From: Azolla caroliniana
Lineage: Eukaryota > Polypodiophyta
DNA length: 64,000 nucleotides
Assembly: GCA_043228905.1 (NCBI GenBank)
Contig: JBHGNT010000007.1
Location: 4,526,001 to 4,590,000, forward strand
Direction: 5' to 3'
The notes beneath the pieces are model-generated. The model was given only the letters and a program-made list of their open reading frames with translations. It did not search any database and was not told the DNA's origin. This document shows positions 34,501 to 46,318 of the stretch, one piece after another. The translations under genes were made by a program, and so were the position numbers. The stretch's first letter is position 1, and the number at the start of each line of letters is the position of its first letter.

Positions 34501-36325
34501 CGCGCGTATCTTCTAGTCGTGCTTGGTATTGATTGGCCATTTCCCCTTTTTGTAAAAGTCCATGGACATCAAGTTGATTTCTGAGCCGTGGTTTATCAAA
34601 GCCACGACCAGCTCCTGGACGTTGCCGATCCGAATAGGGGTCTCTGGCGTGGCCCTGGCCCAGTGTAAATTTCGAATAATGGCTTTCCGCCAACTCGTCC
34701 TCTAGGGCCGTGTCTTCCAGGTGCGTCGTCCGCACCTCCATGGGCTTCTCCGGTTCTAGCTTTGTCGAGAGCCGCTTCCGCTTCACCAAGTCCACGATAG
34801 AATCGTGGAACTCCTTCTTTGCGATCCCAAGCACTTCCCATAGCGACAACTCAACCTTGCTGTCGAGAATCCGCTCCTCTAGGACCTTCCGTAGGTTCGT
34901 GGTTCTTTCAATCTGAGTGCTTAGCCGGTAACCGGCTGGCTTGGGTTTGTCCGGCGCGCCGGGATTGGCGGCATCGTTCTTCTTTGGGCAGAACCGGGTC
35001 TCGTATCGTTGTGAGGGTCCAGCCCCTACGGCCTTACCCGCACGTTTATCTTCCACTAGAACCTCATAGTTTTGGCATGTGGCTTCCACGAAACCAGTCT
35101 TTTCCTCGACCGGATTGTCCCATCCGGTGACCTCCTGGATCCGCTGCTCTGCCTCTTCCTCCTTTAGCCGGACCCCGGAGAGGCCCTTTAGCACCAACGT
35201 CCAAAACCCGGAGTCTTTTGCCTTCTGATCCTCGTCGCCCCCGACCCGGATCCCCGCCGACGCTGAGTAGTGGACGGCCTCAGCGTGTCGCGCCGCGACT
35301 TCCTTCATCAACCACTTCATTCCGCCGCGCCCGGTATTCAACTCCAGGGCTTTCTGAGTCTTGCTCACATGTACCCGCCCATTCTAGAGGTACACTGCGT
35401 TAGTCCTAAGTGCTTCTGCAAAATCTGTGCACTCCTTCCGAATGTGACCGACCGTGTCACACCACATGCACCGTTGCCTTGCCGGCGGTCTCCGGTCACG
35501 AGGCTGTTCGCCGTTGTCTCTCCGGGTCTGCGCGATCTGGAGATCCCACACCATTTGTGTCAGCTCTGCTAGAGCCGATCCCCCAGAGAGACCCTTGACC
35601 ACGTCGGATGGGCCCGCACCCGACTCAAGCCATGTTCGAGTCTCATCTTTCCTTACCGATGCCGGCTCCTCGAACTTCCTTGCCAGGACCGGCCTTGCTG
35701 CTGGTGATCCCTCGACGCTCCATTCACGCCGTTTGTCGAAACGACTACAGACTTGTTTTACCACAGCCCAGTCTATCGTGAGCCCTTCGTCCGTCTCCAA
35801 TAGGAGACCCACTTTCTCCCGGTCCAATGCGTCCACCACTTTGACGAACAACAGGACCCGGCTCGTGTTGAGCACAGTCCGGTCCAGTGCCGACAACCAA
35901 GCGAACCATTTCTTAAATTCCTGGAGGAACGCATACGTGTTCCTCGCCTTTCCGGGGGTCTCCAACCACTCCATGAACTCTCGCTTTGATAGCCGAAGCG
36001 AGTCATCGAGCCCGTATTTCTCGAGGATCCGACCTTCAAACTCTCCCCAGGTCCGACATCCAGGTTGTACCTCAAGCACATATGCGTGAATGCCTGGCGT
36101 CACCACCCGAGGGAAACCCGCCAATCGCCTATCTTCCGGAACGTCCCTCATCACCATTTCGGCTCGGTAGGCCTCCAAATAACTCGTGGCGTTCTTACCA
36201 TGGAATTGGCCTATCGCGCCGACAACTACTTGGATGGCCCTGTCAAGGGTGCCCGTGCCCTCGCGAGAGGTTACTATCCGGTCAACCGCTGCCACCATGG
36301 CTTCGGCGAGCTCCGATCCCCTCAT
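34436..36325 (-). pseudogene. Element B gag and gag-pol spacer (decayed)
   Basis: The first ORF begins at 36325 (MRGSELAEAMVAAVDRIVTS) and runs 313 codons to an in-frame TAG at 35384, after which the same frame continues to 34436. The N-terminal part resembles a gag capsid: LDRAIQVVVGAIGQFHGKN, a Trp-rich helix region, and one CCHC knuckle (CMWCDTVGHIRKEC) near its end. The second half is a charged linker (RLKEEEAEQRIQEVTGWDNP). Coding bias is GC-rich, unlike the surrounding host DNA. One stop and a 3' frameshift into the protease frame make it non-functional as read. Confidence 0.75.
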
Positions 36326-36377
36326 CTTGAACTCCTCTGCCGCCTTGTTTCACGTCGGGTTCACCAAATTAATGTCG

Positions 36378-37002
36378 TGTTGTTACGCTTTCGCGTATGA
36401 AATAAGGCGGGACCGTGGGGGCCCTGAACCGAGGAGCGTGAGAGATGAGAGGGAGAGAGAGTCGCAGAAAACACAGAGAGACAGAAACAAGACAATCAAT
36501 TCCAGTCGTAGTATAGATTAAAGAGCTTGCAATGTTACAACCGGCAAGCCGGCGATAGACTCAACATGGATGAACACACACTGAAATTCGTAGTGGAGCC
36601 TCTACCGGAAGCACATGGTCTTTCACGCAGAAAAGGCAACCAACTTAATCCAAATCCCTACAGAAGCAACAACGATGGTGGAGGAGAGAGCTCGGTTCCC
36701 AGTCCGACAACACTTCGTCCTCTCAAAAAAAATGTGTGATCCTTGTATCAATCTTTTCCCCTCCCTTTTATAGGCCATCGAGGAAGATCGTTACACCCTT
36801 GGTTACATGCACTTATCCTCTGTCTCGTCGGACAGAGATACGCTTGGATCCCCTAGACATTAATGTGTACTACCTAGTATATTTACATCGCCTGAATCAG
36901 ACCTAATTATGTACAACTTAATAAATAGTGCAGCCACGCGTAAGGGCCGGTTCTTGTGTCTTTTTCCCCCGTTTCCTCCTATGGCCGGTTTTCTCCACGA
37001 CA
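36378..37002 (-). repeat. Element B 5' LTR
   Basis: About 625 bp, partner of the left LTR. The inner flank on the minus strand reads CGACATTAATTTGGTGAACCC; a TGG-initial primer site (TGGTGAACCCGACGTG) may begin about 11 nt inside, which is an unusual distance. Confidence 0.87.
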
Positions 37003-37289
37003 ACGTAATATTAAAAAGGAACTAAAGGATGAAAATATTGTAAACACTACCCTTGAGGAGGAAAAAATACGACGTCAAGCTCGACGCCTAAATGTACGAA
37101 CTACTGGGCTCAAGGAAGGGACATCTCCTGACGAAGATGCACAAACATTAAGGAAAATGTTGGGGTACGAAACCCTACCAATCACTAAAATTTGGAGGGT
37201 AGGACGTGACACCACTAGGAAAAGAGCTTTGGTCCTTCAGTTCAAGGACTTTGTTGAGAATGAAGCTCAACATAGTACAACGTGTGAAC

Positions 37290-37700
37290 ACACCTTTGAG
37301 AATCTATGTGCAGTCAAAGGTCAAGAGTCATACCACTCTCTACACATTAAACTGTGTCATAGAATCATATTCTATGACACATAACTAATGAGTTACATAT
37401 TCCCCATGACTATGAGTCTTCACATTCCCCAAGAGAGAGAGTGGTTGATGTAGTTAGTTAATGAAGAGAGAGGGTGACTATATATAAAGCACCCTCACAC
37501 TTCATACGAAGTCGGTTGTGAATCCTTGTAATGCTACATTTTGTATTTGCTATTGTATGTGTGAATATACATCTTCTTCTTGAGTATTCCTTTTTCCCTC
37601 TATCTTGTGTTCTCTCTTCTCTCCTCTAATTCCTCTCACACATACACATAACACACATCTCTTCCGCTCACACATAACACACAAGAATCACCATTGATTC
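37290..37700 (+). mobile_element. LTR-like insert in LINE ORF1
   Basis: Sequence unrelated to LINE coding separates two parts of ORF1. It holds a TATA-like ACTATATATAAAG (about 37469), pyrimidine-rich downstream sequence, and ends near TTTACA at about 37706, as a plus-oriented solo LTR would. I could not find a target duplication or fix the left end. Confidence 0.5.
37353..37381. repeat. Perfect 13-bp inverted repeat
   Basis: TGTGTCATAGAAT and ATTCTATGACACA flank a 3-nt CAT spacer. It lies at the left of the LTR-like insert. Confidence 0.9.
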
Positions 37701-37947
37701 TTTACAGACTCGATGAATCACATTTTTTAACAAGAGACCAATTCTTCGAGGATTGGGCGGGATCCCTATCTACCTCGATGAAGACTTGACCAAGATGCAA
37801 ATTGAGCATCGTAAAACTTGTATGCCGCGAGTCATACAAGCTCGTAAAGAGGGGCATCACACTTTTTACCGAGATGGGCATGTGATAATAAATGATCGCG
37901 CCACCAATTGACGGCGTGTGGCCCATGTGACAGACAATAAACTTAGG

Positions 37948-40900
37948 ATGACTTTATGAAACTGTAACGGTGCACATTGGACACACCCTAGCCATCTAGA
38001 GGAGATTTTGAAGGTATTTGACATAGTTTTTTTAGTAGAAAAACATTAGAGTCCAAATCGAGGACTGCCATGAGTTGACGGTTCTCGTTGGGAATTTGTC
38101 TTTAGACAAACCTCACATCGACATACTACTAGAGAGTCTGGAGGGGTTGCGATACTATTTCGGAGAGAGATACATAATAGGATAGAAATACTAAAGAAAG
38201 TCCTAGAAGCCCGTTTTATGTGGGTGAAAGTCCTCACTAGCAAGGATCAAGCGATATTTATCGTCGTGTGTTACTTCCCCCCGAAAGGGTTCTGGTATAA
38301 TATGGCTGGAGAGGCGAGTATAGTTGATGAAGGAACGCCGCATGGACCTTCTCCATAAGAACCTTTATCGGATGACATAATCCGATATTCTTCTCAAGGG
38401 GAAGTCTTCCTTGTAGGAGATTTCAATGCGAGAACCCAACCCCGACAATGCACAATATTTCACATGGATAGAAACCTCGAAATGGTGAATGTCACGTACA
38501 TCAAAGGATCAAAGGTACATCAAAGGACAAACTTTGGCCATCATCTGCTTGAACTTGGAAGCCGACACCAGATGATCATATATAATGGCTTAGCCAAGTG
38601 GCCGGGCTTGGAAGCGCTCACATGTTTCCCACATGGAAGAGGGGAAAGCATAGTTGATTACCTAATAGGACGCCCTGAAGCTACCCACATGGTTAACTCC
38701 TTCCGGGTGGCCCCATGCCCCATTGGTGCAGACCATAGCTTCATATACTTTGAGCTAAAATGCGACATCTCCCACACCAACAACTCTAGTAAACCAAACC
38801 ATCACACCATAATACATTTCACGCATGAGCTTGCTGACATCTACTCCTGACATGTTCAAGCCCATCTCCCCTCTTTTGATTGTTCCTTGCCTTTAGAGAA
38901 CCTCACTACAGAATTGCACGCACCCTTCACTCAACAGCAATTAGTAGCTTCCCATACACGAAACACTCCAATCATAGTAGAATAGGGTCTATGCCATAGA
39001 ACAAGTGGTATGATGAGGATTGTAGAGAGTTGTTTAGACAACTTAAAGTGTCGCGACTTAGTGGTCCTATTTCCTCAGTACATGCTCGAAAAGAGATGCG
39101 CAAGATGACACGTTGTAAAAGACGAGCTTGGGAAGCATCCCAATATTGGGAACTCTACCATATGCTCATGAGTAGGGATTGCGCCCTTGCATGGAAGAGA
39201 CTACAGGAACCGCGACCACAAACACCCATTGAGGATCCCAATATTTGGCACACATATATCGAGAGACTCTACCATGTCCCGAACCAACCACCCATTCCAA
39301 TGCCTTCCACACCCTGACCTTACATGGGGACACTTTTCACGACCTCTAGAGTCACAAAGGTCATAAAAAAATTACAACATAGGAAATCCATGGACCACAC
39401 AGGATTGCGAGCCGAGCACATCATATATGCTCGAGAGTGCTTAGCCCCCTTTCTCACTCTAATCTTCAACCGTGCCCTCACGAAGGGTTTTCCACCACAA
39501 TGGACCATGAACACAATGGTCCCTATACATAAAGGAAGGGACCCAATGGACCCAAATACATATAGGACCATTATGATAGGTCATACAGTCGCTAAACTAT
39601 ATGGTGCAGTAATGGAAGCTAAGCTCAGCGATTATATGGAAACATTAAGTCTTCGAGCACCTGAGTAGGCTAGCTTTAGACGAGCCTTCTCCACTATTGA
39701 CCATATCTTCACACTTAGGTGCTTAATTGACCAGACGAAGGCTCGTAAGAAGAAACTATATTGTTGCTTTGTGGACTTCCGCAAAGCCTTTGACACAATT
39801 CCTAGGGAGAAGTTGTTTGATAGACTTAACAACTTGGAGACACCAAATGACATGATCTGGGCCATTTATGCCCTATATGAGCAAGTCTCTGGGTGCGTAA
39901 GATGCCCAGGTGGCCTATCCGATTGTTTCACTAGCACCATTGGTGTAAAACAGGGTTGCCCCCTATCACCGACTCTTTTTGGGATCTACATTGATGAGAT
40001 CACTGATTTTATTGCTCGTACGGGAGGGAGTGACTATTGGGGATACGCAAGTTAGTCTCTTACTCTACACAAACGACATTGTCTTGCTCTCGGAGTCGGA
40101 ACATGACCTACAAAAGCATCTTAATGCCCTAGATGACTTTTGTACACAACGAGGCCTGGTAGTGAATCTAACGAAATCTAAAGTACTTATCTTTCATACA
40201 TCATCCCGAGTTAGGAATAAATGTCACCTAATCCTCTCTCATAAGGTAGTTAAGGTAGTTGGATCATATGTATACTTGGGAGTCACTTTTAGTGCTCGCT
40301 CAGGTAAATTCTCGATGACCTAGGAAACCAAAGATAAGCTAGCAAGAGGGTATGCATCCCTCCCACTCTTAGAGAGACAATGGCACCAAGCATACTTTCA
40401 AGAGGCACAGACTAAGGGATGGCTCTTCGACTCATTAGTGACCCCTTCCCTCATGTATGCATCACTAGTATGGGTTCCAGGTCTACCATCTTTCATGTGG
40501 ACACAACTAGAGAGACCTTTGGTGACGATGTTATCATGTCAACTCCGAAGCAAATCGACAATACCATATGACATTATTAGAACAGAGTTCAGTCTACCCC
40601 TGATGTTAGTAGAAGCATTGTTTCAGTGGTAGTTTTTATTCATTGGATACATAGCCAACCACAAAATAGGATATCCTGTTGAGCCTTTGGGGCATCCCGA
40701 TCCCTACATGCGTCTGGAGACACTAGCTCTTGGTATAGCACTGTGGTGAGTAGGTTACTTGCAAACGACATAGACATTAATAACCTACCCCCCCTTAAGT
40801 ACAACTATGGGACTGACCAAAATCTAATATCTCATGAAAACCATAATAAAGTGATAGGGCAAGAAATATGGCAAATTTACACTCGATATAAATGGATCAC

Positions 40901-41570
40901 CCCACGAGAGCCACTCCCATATAAAATGTTGTACTATAAGGAAAACTTCTTGCACTTCTCTCAGTTAGGTTTTATTACACGACCAAGATATCTAGATACA
41001 TTATTATCAAATGCACTAAGGGTGGCCATTGGACAACTTAGGATGTCATCTCACCAACTTGAGATTGAGAATAGTCGGGCTAATAGAGTCCCTAGGGAGG
41101 AAAGGCTATGTAGGTTGTGCCACATAGAGATAGAGGATGAGTATCACTTCACATGCAAGTGCCCAACTTATGCCGAGATACGAGTGGAATACCAAGACAT
41201 ATTAGGACCCTCTCCCACCCTCTCCAAACTATTAGATACCCCGGATGTAAAGAGACTAGGTAGGTATATCTTAGAGCTAAAACAACATAGGGAGAATAAA
41301 TTACATAGTGTTAACCATAACCTTTTTACTATTCATCAACTTGTAACTAGTGTAATTTTTCAGGAACAAGGGGAGACGATGAATGTGGATACACTTATGC
41401 CACCCGACCTCTCTCTTGAGGAAGCCAAAATGCAAAGAACAACCAAACGCCCTCGGATGTTGGGGTTCAAAACAAGTCGACACGGAGTAGAAAGGATTAA
41501 AAAGATAAGGGAACGTGAGCTACGTCGACTAGAAGCTATGGTTGGGGTACCTTTTACATTGGGGCCATGA
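37948..41570 (+). pseudogene. LINE ORF2: endonuclease, reverse transcriptase, zinc-finger tail (decayed)
   Basis: Starts at an ATG at 37948 with an in-frame TGA four codons on. The APE-type endonuclease is recognisable from NCNGAHW, VGDFNART (about 38.41 kb), SIVDYLIGRP (38.65 kb) and GADHSFI (38.73 kb). Reverse transcriptase follows: KSMDHTGLRAEHI, the NTYRTIMIGH motif, CFVDFRKAFDTIPREKLFDRL (39.76 kb) and GVKQGCPLSPTLFGIYIDE. The catalytic YADD box reads YTND at 40066-40077, so the polymerase would be dead. The tail has a CxxC...H...C finger (CRLCHIEIEDEYHFTCKC, about 41.11 kb) and a basic Lys/Arg-rich end. Stops at several points (for example 39666) confirm decay. Non-LTR elements with this tail are common in animals; I recall similar ones from ferns and lycophytes. 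Confidence 0.85.
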
Positions 41571-41664
41571 GCCACATCCACATCGAAACCCTTTGACCTC
41601 CCGCTTCTCTTCGAGAGACTTTGGATGGAAATGAAATTAGGCCTAGTATAACATCATTTTCCTT

Positions 41665-44158
41665 GTAGAACATGTTTGTTATTTTATTTTACTAGAACTA
41701 TTTAGCTTAAAACTCTATTTTTATTTTTATTTTTTACTTTTGATGAATGGGTAAATATCCAATTTTTTGTTGTAATCCATTTGTCTCATGGGTCAATTTT
41801 GTCCTTAGAAGACGTTAATATATCTTTCTTTCTCTCTCTCTCCTTTCTATTTCTCTTTCTCTTCTTTTCCTACATGGTATCAGAGCCAAATGACCTAATA
41901 GCCTCATAGCTTATGCCTTTCTTAAATCACAAAACACATGCCCTTATCATAATTTAACTTTCATGCCCATACAAAAATAATCATATTCATAGTGTCCAGA
42001 ATCGTCAAATAACGAAAGACAATTTGGTGTTTGTCGTGCGTTGATCCGGACAACCCTTTGCAATAATGGCACAATCTATGTTGTCGTTGCAACTCAACAT
42101 GCGAAAATTTACGATCGAGAAATTATCCGACACAAATTATCGAATATGGAAGGCAAGATTAGAATTACTTTTTAAATATAATAAATTATGGGACATAATT
42201 TCAGGATCGTCGATAAAACCTGAAAAAGGTGAAGAACTTGAAGAATTTGAGGAAAAAAACTTATGCACAAGAACGGAAATTCTAATGTATGTAAGTGATG
42301 GCACTGGAGAAACATTGCGAAAAATGGAGACGGCTCAAGAAATGTGGAAGCACTTACAAACTATCTACAAACCGAAAAACGATCCCCAACAAGTGCATAC
42401 ACTTCAAGCGCTTGTTAATTACACGATGAATGACAAACAACTGATTGGTGAATTTCTATTAATATGGCAAAAGAAATTAGATGATGTGTTAACTTCAAGA
42501 TTAGAAATCCATGATAATTACAAAAGATTCTCCTTCTTGGGGCTCTTCCTCACTCGTGGTCCACTTTCAGAACCACCCAAAACTCTATAAATTTTCCAAC
42601 TCTAATTGATCTTCAATGTGTTCACAAAGGTCTTCAAATTCAACTCCAAGTGTGGCAATGGTAGCATACAAAAAAAAAGAATTCACTCAAAGAGGAGAAA
42701 GCTCAAAGCCATGGATAAAGAAAGATCAAAACACTAAACAAAGAGGAATGCGGTTCAACAACACCTATTGTAAAATATCCAAACATACTAATCATGCAAC
42801 AAAAGATTGTCGCGCAAAGTCAAATTTCAAGAATTATCAAACTTGGAGGTGTGTGCAAGCCCATCTTGTTGAAGAAGAGATGGATGATGATAAAACCATA
42901 GGAGATGGTTATCAAAATGGTGACAAGTATGACAATGTTCTGAATCAAGCATTCATTGCCGAATAACTTTCCGCCACGATTCCAAATCCAAGTAATGTAA
43001 ATGGCATATGGTATCTTGACACTAGTGCCACTAACCACTTAACTAATAGGAAAGATTGGTTATGTAATTATAAGGAAGTTGAACCCCCTATTATTGTAAG
43101 ATTTGGAAATAATGGGACTAAACAAGCTATTGGCAAGGGTGATATTTCTTTTGATGTCACAGGAGGAAGACATTTCACAATAAATGAAGTTCTCTATGTC
43201 TCGGGCATCACCAAACATTTGCTATCGATTAGTCAAGCAACGACAAATGGTATTACCATTGAATTTCATCCTAACCATGCCATTATTAAACATAAAGCCT
43301 CCAATGGAGAACTTATTAGAACATGTTGTAAATGAGAAGGAGGCTTATATCCCATAAAATATATTCCTACATCTCTTATTTTAGAAGCACATCATTCTAC
43401 TCCAATACAATCCTCCATATCTTTAACCAATCTTCATTCTCCTTCTCTTTGGCACTTTCATCTAGGTCATATGCATTTCAATGCTCTAAAAACATTACAA
43501 TGTAATAATCTAGTCCATGGTTTGCCAAAAGAACCTTTCAAGCCCATCTCTTTGTGTGAAAGTTGTATCCTTGGGAAAATGCCCCAACAGCCCTCCCCAA
43601 CGCATAGATCTAGAGCCTCTACCCCTCTTACATTAGTACATAGTGATCTATGCGGACCTTTCCAACCCCTTCTCTTAGTGGAGCCAAATACTTCATTAGC
43701 TTTATAGATGTCTTTAGTCGATTTACAATCATAAAAGTATAAAAGTCAAGCTTATCAAGCATTTAAAGAATACAAGGTTCAAGTCGAAGTGAAAACATCA
43801 ACAAAAATTAAAAGTCTTCAAACTGATGGTGGTGGTGAGTATATGTCTCATGAATTTTCAAACACTCTATCAAAATGAAGGCATACATCATAGAATATCA
43901 ACACCACAACAAAATGGTGTATCTAAAAGGAAGAATAGAACACTTCTCAATATGGTTCGGTGTATGTTACAATTTGCTCAATTATCGCCTCAATTTTGGG
44001 AGGAAGCGGTTGGCACCGCTTGCTACATTCAAAATCGAGGATTTCATAAATCTTTGGGGCTCCAAACCCCTTATGAATTATGGCATGGTCACAAACCTAA
44101 CTTAAGTAACCTTCATATTTTTGGTTGTGATGCTTATGCTTTTGTGCCAAATGTTCAA
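41665..44158 (+). mobile_element. Element J: truncated Ty1/copia retrotransposon
   Basis: A 5' LTR of about 200 bp ends TACA at 41874, followed at once by the initiator-Met primer site TGGTATCAGAGCC (41875). The LTR start is uncertain (about 41665-41674). Gag, protease and part of integrase follow. The element ends abruptly at about 44158 where the H-family fragment I begins in the opposite direction. Confidence 0.75.
42066..44158 (+). pseudogene. Element J gag-pol remnant
   Basis: Gag starts at 42066 with LSDTNYRIWKARLELLF and KHLQTIYKPKND, and stops at 42588 in a frameshifted stretch. A protease-like GIWYLDTSATNHLTN (about 43.01 kb) and the pre-integrase LWHFHLGHMHFNALKTL (43.45 kb) follow. 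Integrase pieces are LVHSDLCGPF (43.64 kb), a TDGGGEY segment (43.82 kb) and HRISTPQQNGVSKRKNRTLL (43.90 kb, with K where the catalytic E usually sits). Reverse transcriptase and RNase H are missing. Several stops. AT-rich codon use differs from element H. Confidence 0.8.
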
Positions 44159-44159
44159 A

Positions 44160-46047
44160 GATATCATATCCGCCTTCTCTACCTTCGTCTTCGGGCTTTG
44201 CTTACCGGATAACCTGCAGTTTGCCGGGAGTATCGATCCGACCGGTTTAGCATCTGACATGTTGAATCGCTAAAGCACCTTTGTCACGTACTTCTCCTGT
44301 GACAGCCACAATTGCTTCTTTGACTGGTCCCGGATGATATGCATCCCCAGTATCTGTCTTGTTGAACCCAAGTCTTTCATTGAGAAGGTCTAGTTCAAAG
44401 CCTTCTTCAGCGCCCGTATCTTGACTTGGTCTCGTCCAACGATCAACCTATCGTCCACATACAGGAGGAGTATCAGGAAGTCTCCATCTTCAAACTTCTT
44501 CACATGCAGTGATCGGCCTGCGTCTTGTGGTACCCCTAATCGGTCATAAAGGAGTTGAACTTCCGGTACCATTGTCGGGGAGCTTGCTTCAAATCGTAGA
44601 GGCTCTTCTTCAGCCGACAAACCAGGTGCTCCTTCCCTTTCTTCACAAATCCCTCCAGTTGCTACATGTAGATCTCCTCTTCGAGGTCGCCGTGGAGGAA
44701 TGTCGTCTTCACGTCTAACTGCTCTACCTCGAGGTCCATGCTTGCCGCTATGCTCAGCACCATCCGGATGGAAGTCATCTTTACTACCAGGGCAAATATC
44801 TCGTTGAAGTCCACTCCCTTCTTCTACTGGAACCCCTTCACCACGATCCTGGCTTTGTACCTTGGGGGGTTGCCGGCATCTCCCGATTTCAACTTGTACA
44901 CCCACTTATTCCGGAGTGCCCGCTTTACTTTCGGCAACTCCACCAGTTCATACGTGTGGTTCTCATGCAGGGAATCCATCTCGTCCTGCATGGCACTCAA
45001 CCACTTGCGGTTGTGGGTGTCCTCCTTTGCTTCTTCAAAGCTTTCCTGCTCCCCCTCATCAGTTAGCAACACGCGCTCTGCATCCGGAAATCTCTGGGGG
45101 GCTCTTCTCTCTCTGAGAGGGTATCTGCGTCTTCGGTTTTCGGCAACCGGCTCCTCTATTTGTTCTTCATCCCAATCCGATTTGGGATCTTGGCCGGTTC
45201 CAGTTCCTGCTTCCTCTTCTTCTTCTTTCGGTGTCCTTTCCGTAACCGGCCGGTTCTTCTAGTGTCAACCGGCTCTTAGCCGAGTAGGTCCGAATCTCAT
45301 CGATCCTATCCTTACCAGTCGACTCGGAGTTCATTATCTTCTTCTCCGACTCCCAGTCGGCAGGGGTCTTTTCCTCCATGAAGATAATATCTCGACTCCG
45401 GAACCTTCTTGTCGACGGAGTCCCACACTCGGTAGCCAAACTCATCATTGCCGTATCCGAGGAATATGCAAGGCCGGGACTTTGGATCCAACTTTGCTCT
45501 CCGGTCCTTTGCAACATGCACGTAAGTGAGACAACCAAACACCTTCAGGTGCCAGTAAGACATTTCCTTACCGGTCCATACTCTCTGTGGCGTGTCTCTA
45601 TCCAAGGGCATTGAGGGTGATCTGTTTATCACATACATCGTTGTTGACAGTGCCTCGGCCCAAAACGTCTTGGAAAGCTTAACATATGCTAGCATACTCC
45701 GGACCCTCTCCATTATGGTCCGGTTCATCCTCTCGGCCAACCTGTTTAGTTCTGGCGTCTTTGGCACGGTAAATTTGAGCCGGATTCCCTTTGAGCGGCA
45801 GTACTCCTCGAACTGCCCCCCGGTATTCTCCTCCGTTATCTGCTCGAACCGCCTTCAACTTTAAGCTGGTTTCTCTTTCCACTCTCACATGGAGCTCCTT
45901 GAAGATGGATAACACTTGATCCTTCGTCTTCAACGGCGAGACCCATAGCTTCCAGTTGTGGTCATCTATGAACATCACGAAGTACTGCGATCCGGTATGT
46001 GACTTCGTGTTCACTTGACACACATCAGTATGCACTAACTCCAGTGG
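44160..46047 (-). pseudogene. Fragment I: H-family copia integrase and RT, truncated both ends
   Basis: Minus-strand copy of the region of element H from integrase to mid reverse transcriptase, about 85 percent alike. Integrase has KAVRADNGGEYRG (45.84 kb) and RMNRTIMERVRSMLAYVKL (about 45.71 kb); the linker LGYGNDEFGYRVWDSVDKK and RT pieces NHTYELVELPKVKRALRNK (44.95 kb) and LLYVDDRLIVGRD (about 44.45 kb) follow. Frameshifted in several places. Its 3' end stops inside RT at the J junction and its 5' end at the G LTR. No LTR of its own is present. Confidence 0.8.
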
Positions 46048-46318
46048 TGCATTACTATAAAAGAATAGCATGCGGAAGCAATAGAAAACCAAACACAGAA
46101 ACGCAGGTTTAATGGAGAGCTTAGGATATACATAGTACACTGGAGAGACAGAGAGAGAGAGCGCACACAGAAACTCAATTCAAAAATAATACTCAATCTG
46201 TAATACTCTGTACATTGTATGTGTTCAGTGAGCACTTTTATACAAGTCCATACGGACTGAAAGAAGTACGATGTACTTCAATGCTCACACAAACGTCTGA
46301 CACTAACTATGAGACATT
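46048..46318 (-). repeat. Element G 3' LTR, inner piece (left of H)
   Basis: One half of an LTR split by H; the other half is 51805-51967. Read on minus it has TTGTATAAAAGTGC (about 46235-46248), and a CT-rich leader follows. The boundary with fragment I is uncertain by about 10 bp. Confidence 0.65.

Larger units (their letters stand above)
23593..37002 (-). mobile_element. Element B: Ty3/gypsy retrotransposon inserted in LINE ORF1
   Basis: Minus-strand element with LTRs of about 625 bp (sense TGTCGTGGAG...AACAACA) at 23593-24220 and 36378-37002. Its flanks share ACGT (23587-23590 and 37003-37006), with two extra bases (TC) on the left. A purine-rich tract abuts the left LTR, sense GGTGGGGATGGA. 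The 13.4-kb span includes inserts C (24493-25295) and D (25321-30979); without them B is about 6.9 kb. The coding region is frameshifted in many places. Confidence 0.87.
23246..37911 (+). pseudogene. LINE ORF1, interrupted by element B and an LTR-like insert
   Basis: Coding parts are 23246-23590, 37007-about 37290 and about 37705-37911. The first part is a charged coiled coil (heptad-like EEFLDVLNCLVKIEKW, then Lys/Glu-rich). The second carries RRQARRLNVRTTGLKEGTS and KIWRVGRD, as in the nucleic-acid-binding (RRM-like) ORF1 proteins of LINEs. The third has LRGLGGIPIYLDEDLTKMQ and ends at a TGA at 37909-37911. The first two parts join in frame across the 13.4-kb insertion with the ACGT duplication removed, direct evidence of insertion into an open frame. 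A TGA (about 37712) lies near the third part. Expected role: RNA chaperone and RNP formation for retrotransposition. Confidence 0.8.
23190..41660 (+). mobile_element. LINE-type (non-LTR) retrotransposon, split by nested insertions
   Basis: ORF1 begins at 23246, is broken at 23590 by element B and resumes at 37007 in the same frame. An LTR-like insert breaks it again at about 37.3-37.7 kb. ORF2 (endonuclease, reverse transcriptase, C-terminal zinc finger) follows to 41570. Both outer ends are approximate: no poly-A tail or target duplication is visible, and element J begins soon after the 3' end. Confidence 0.85.
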
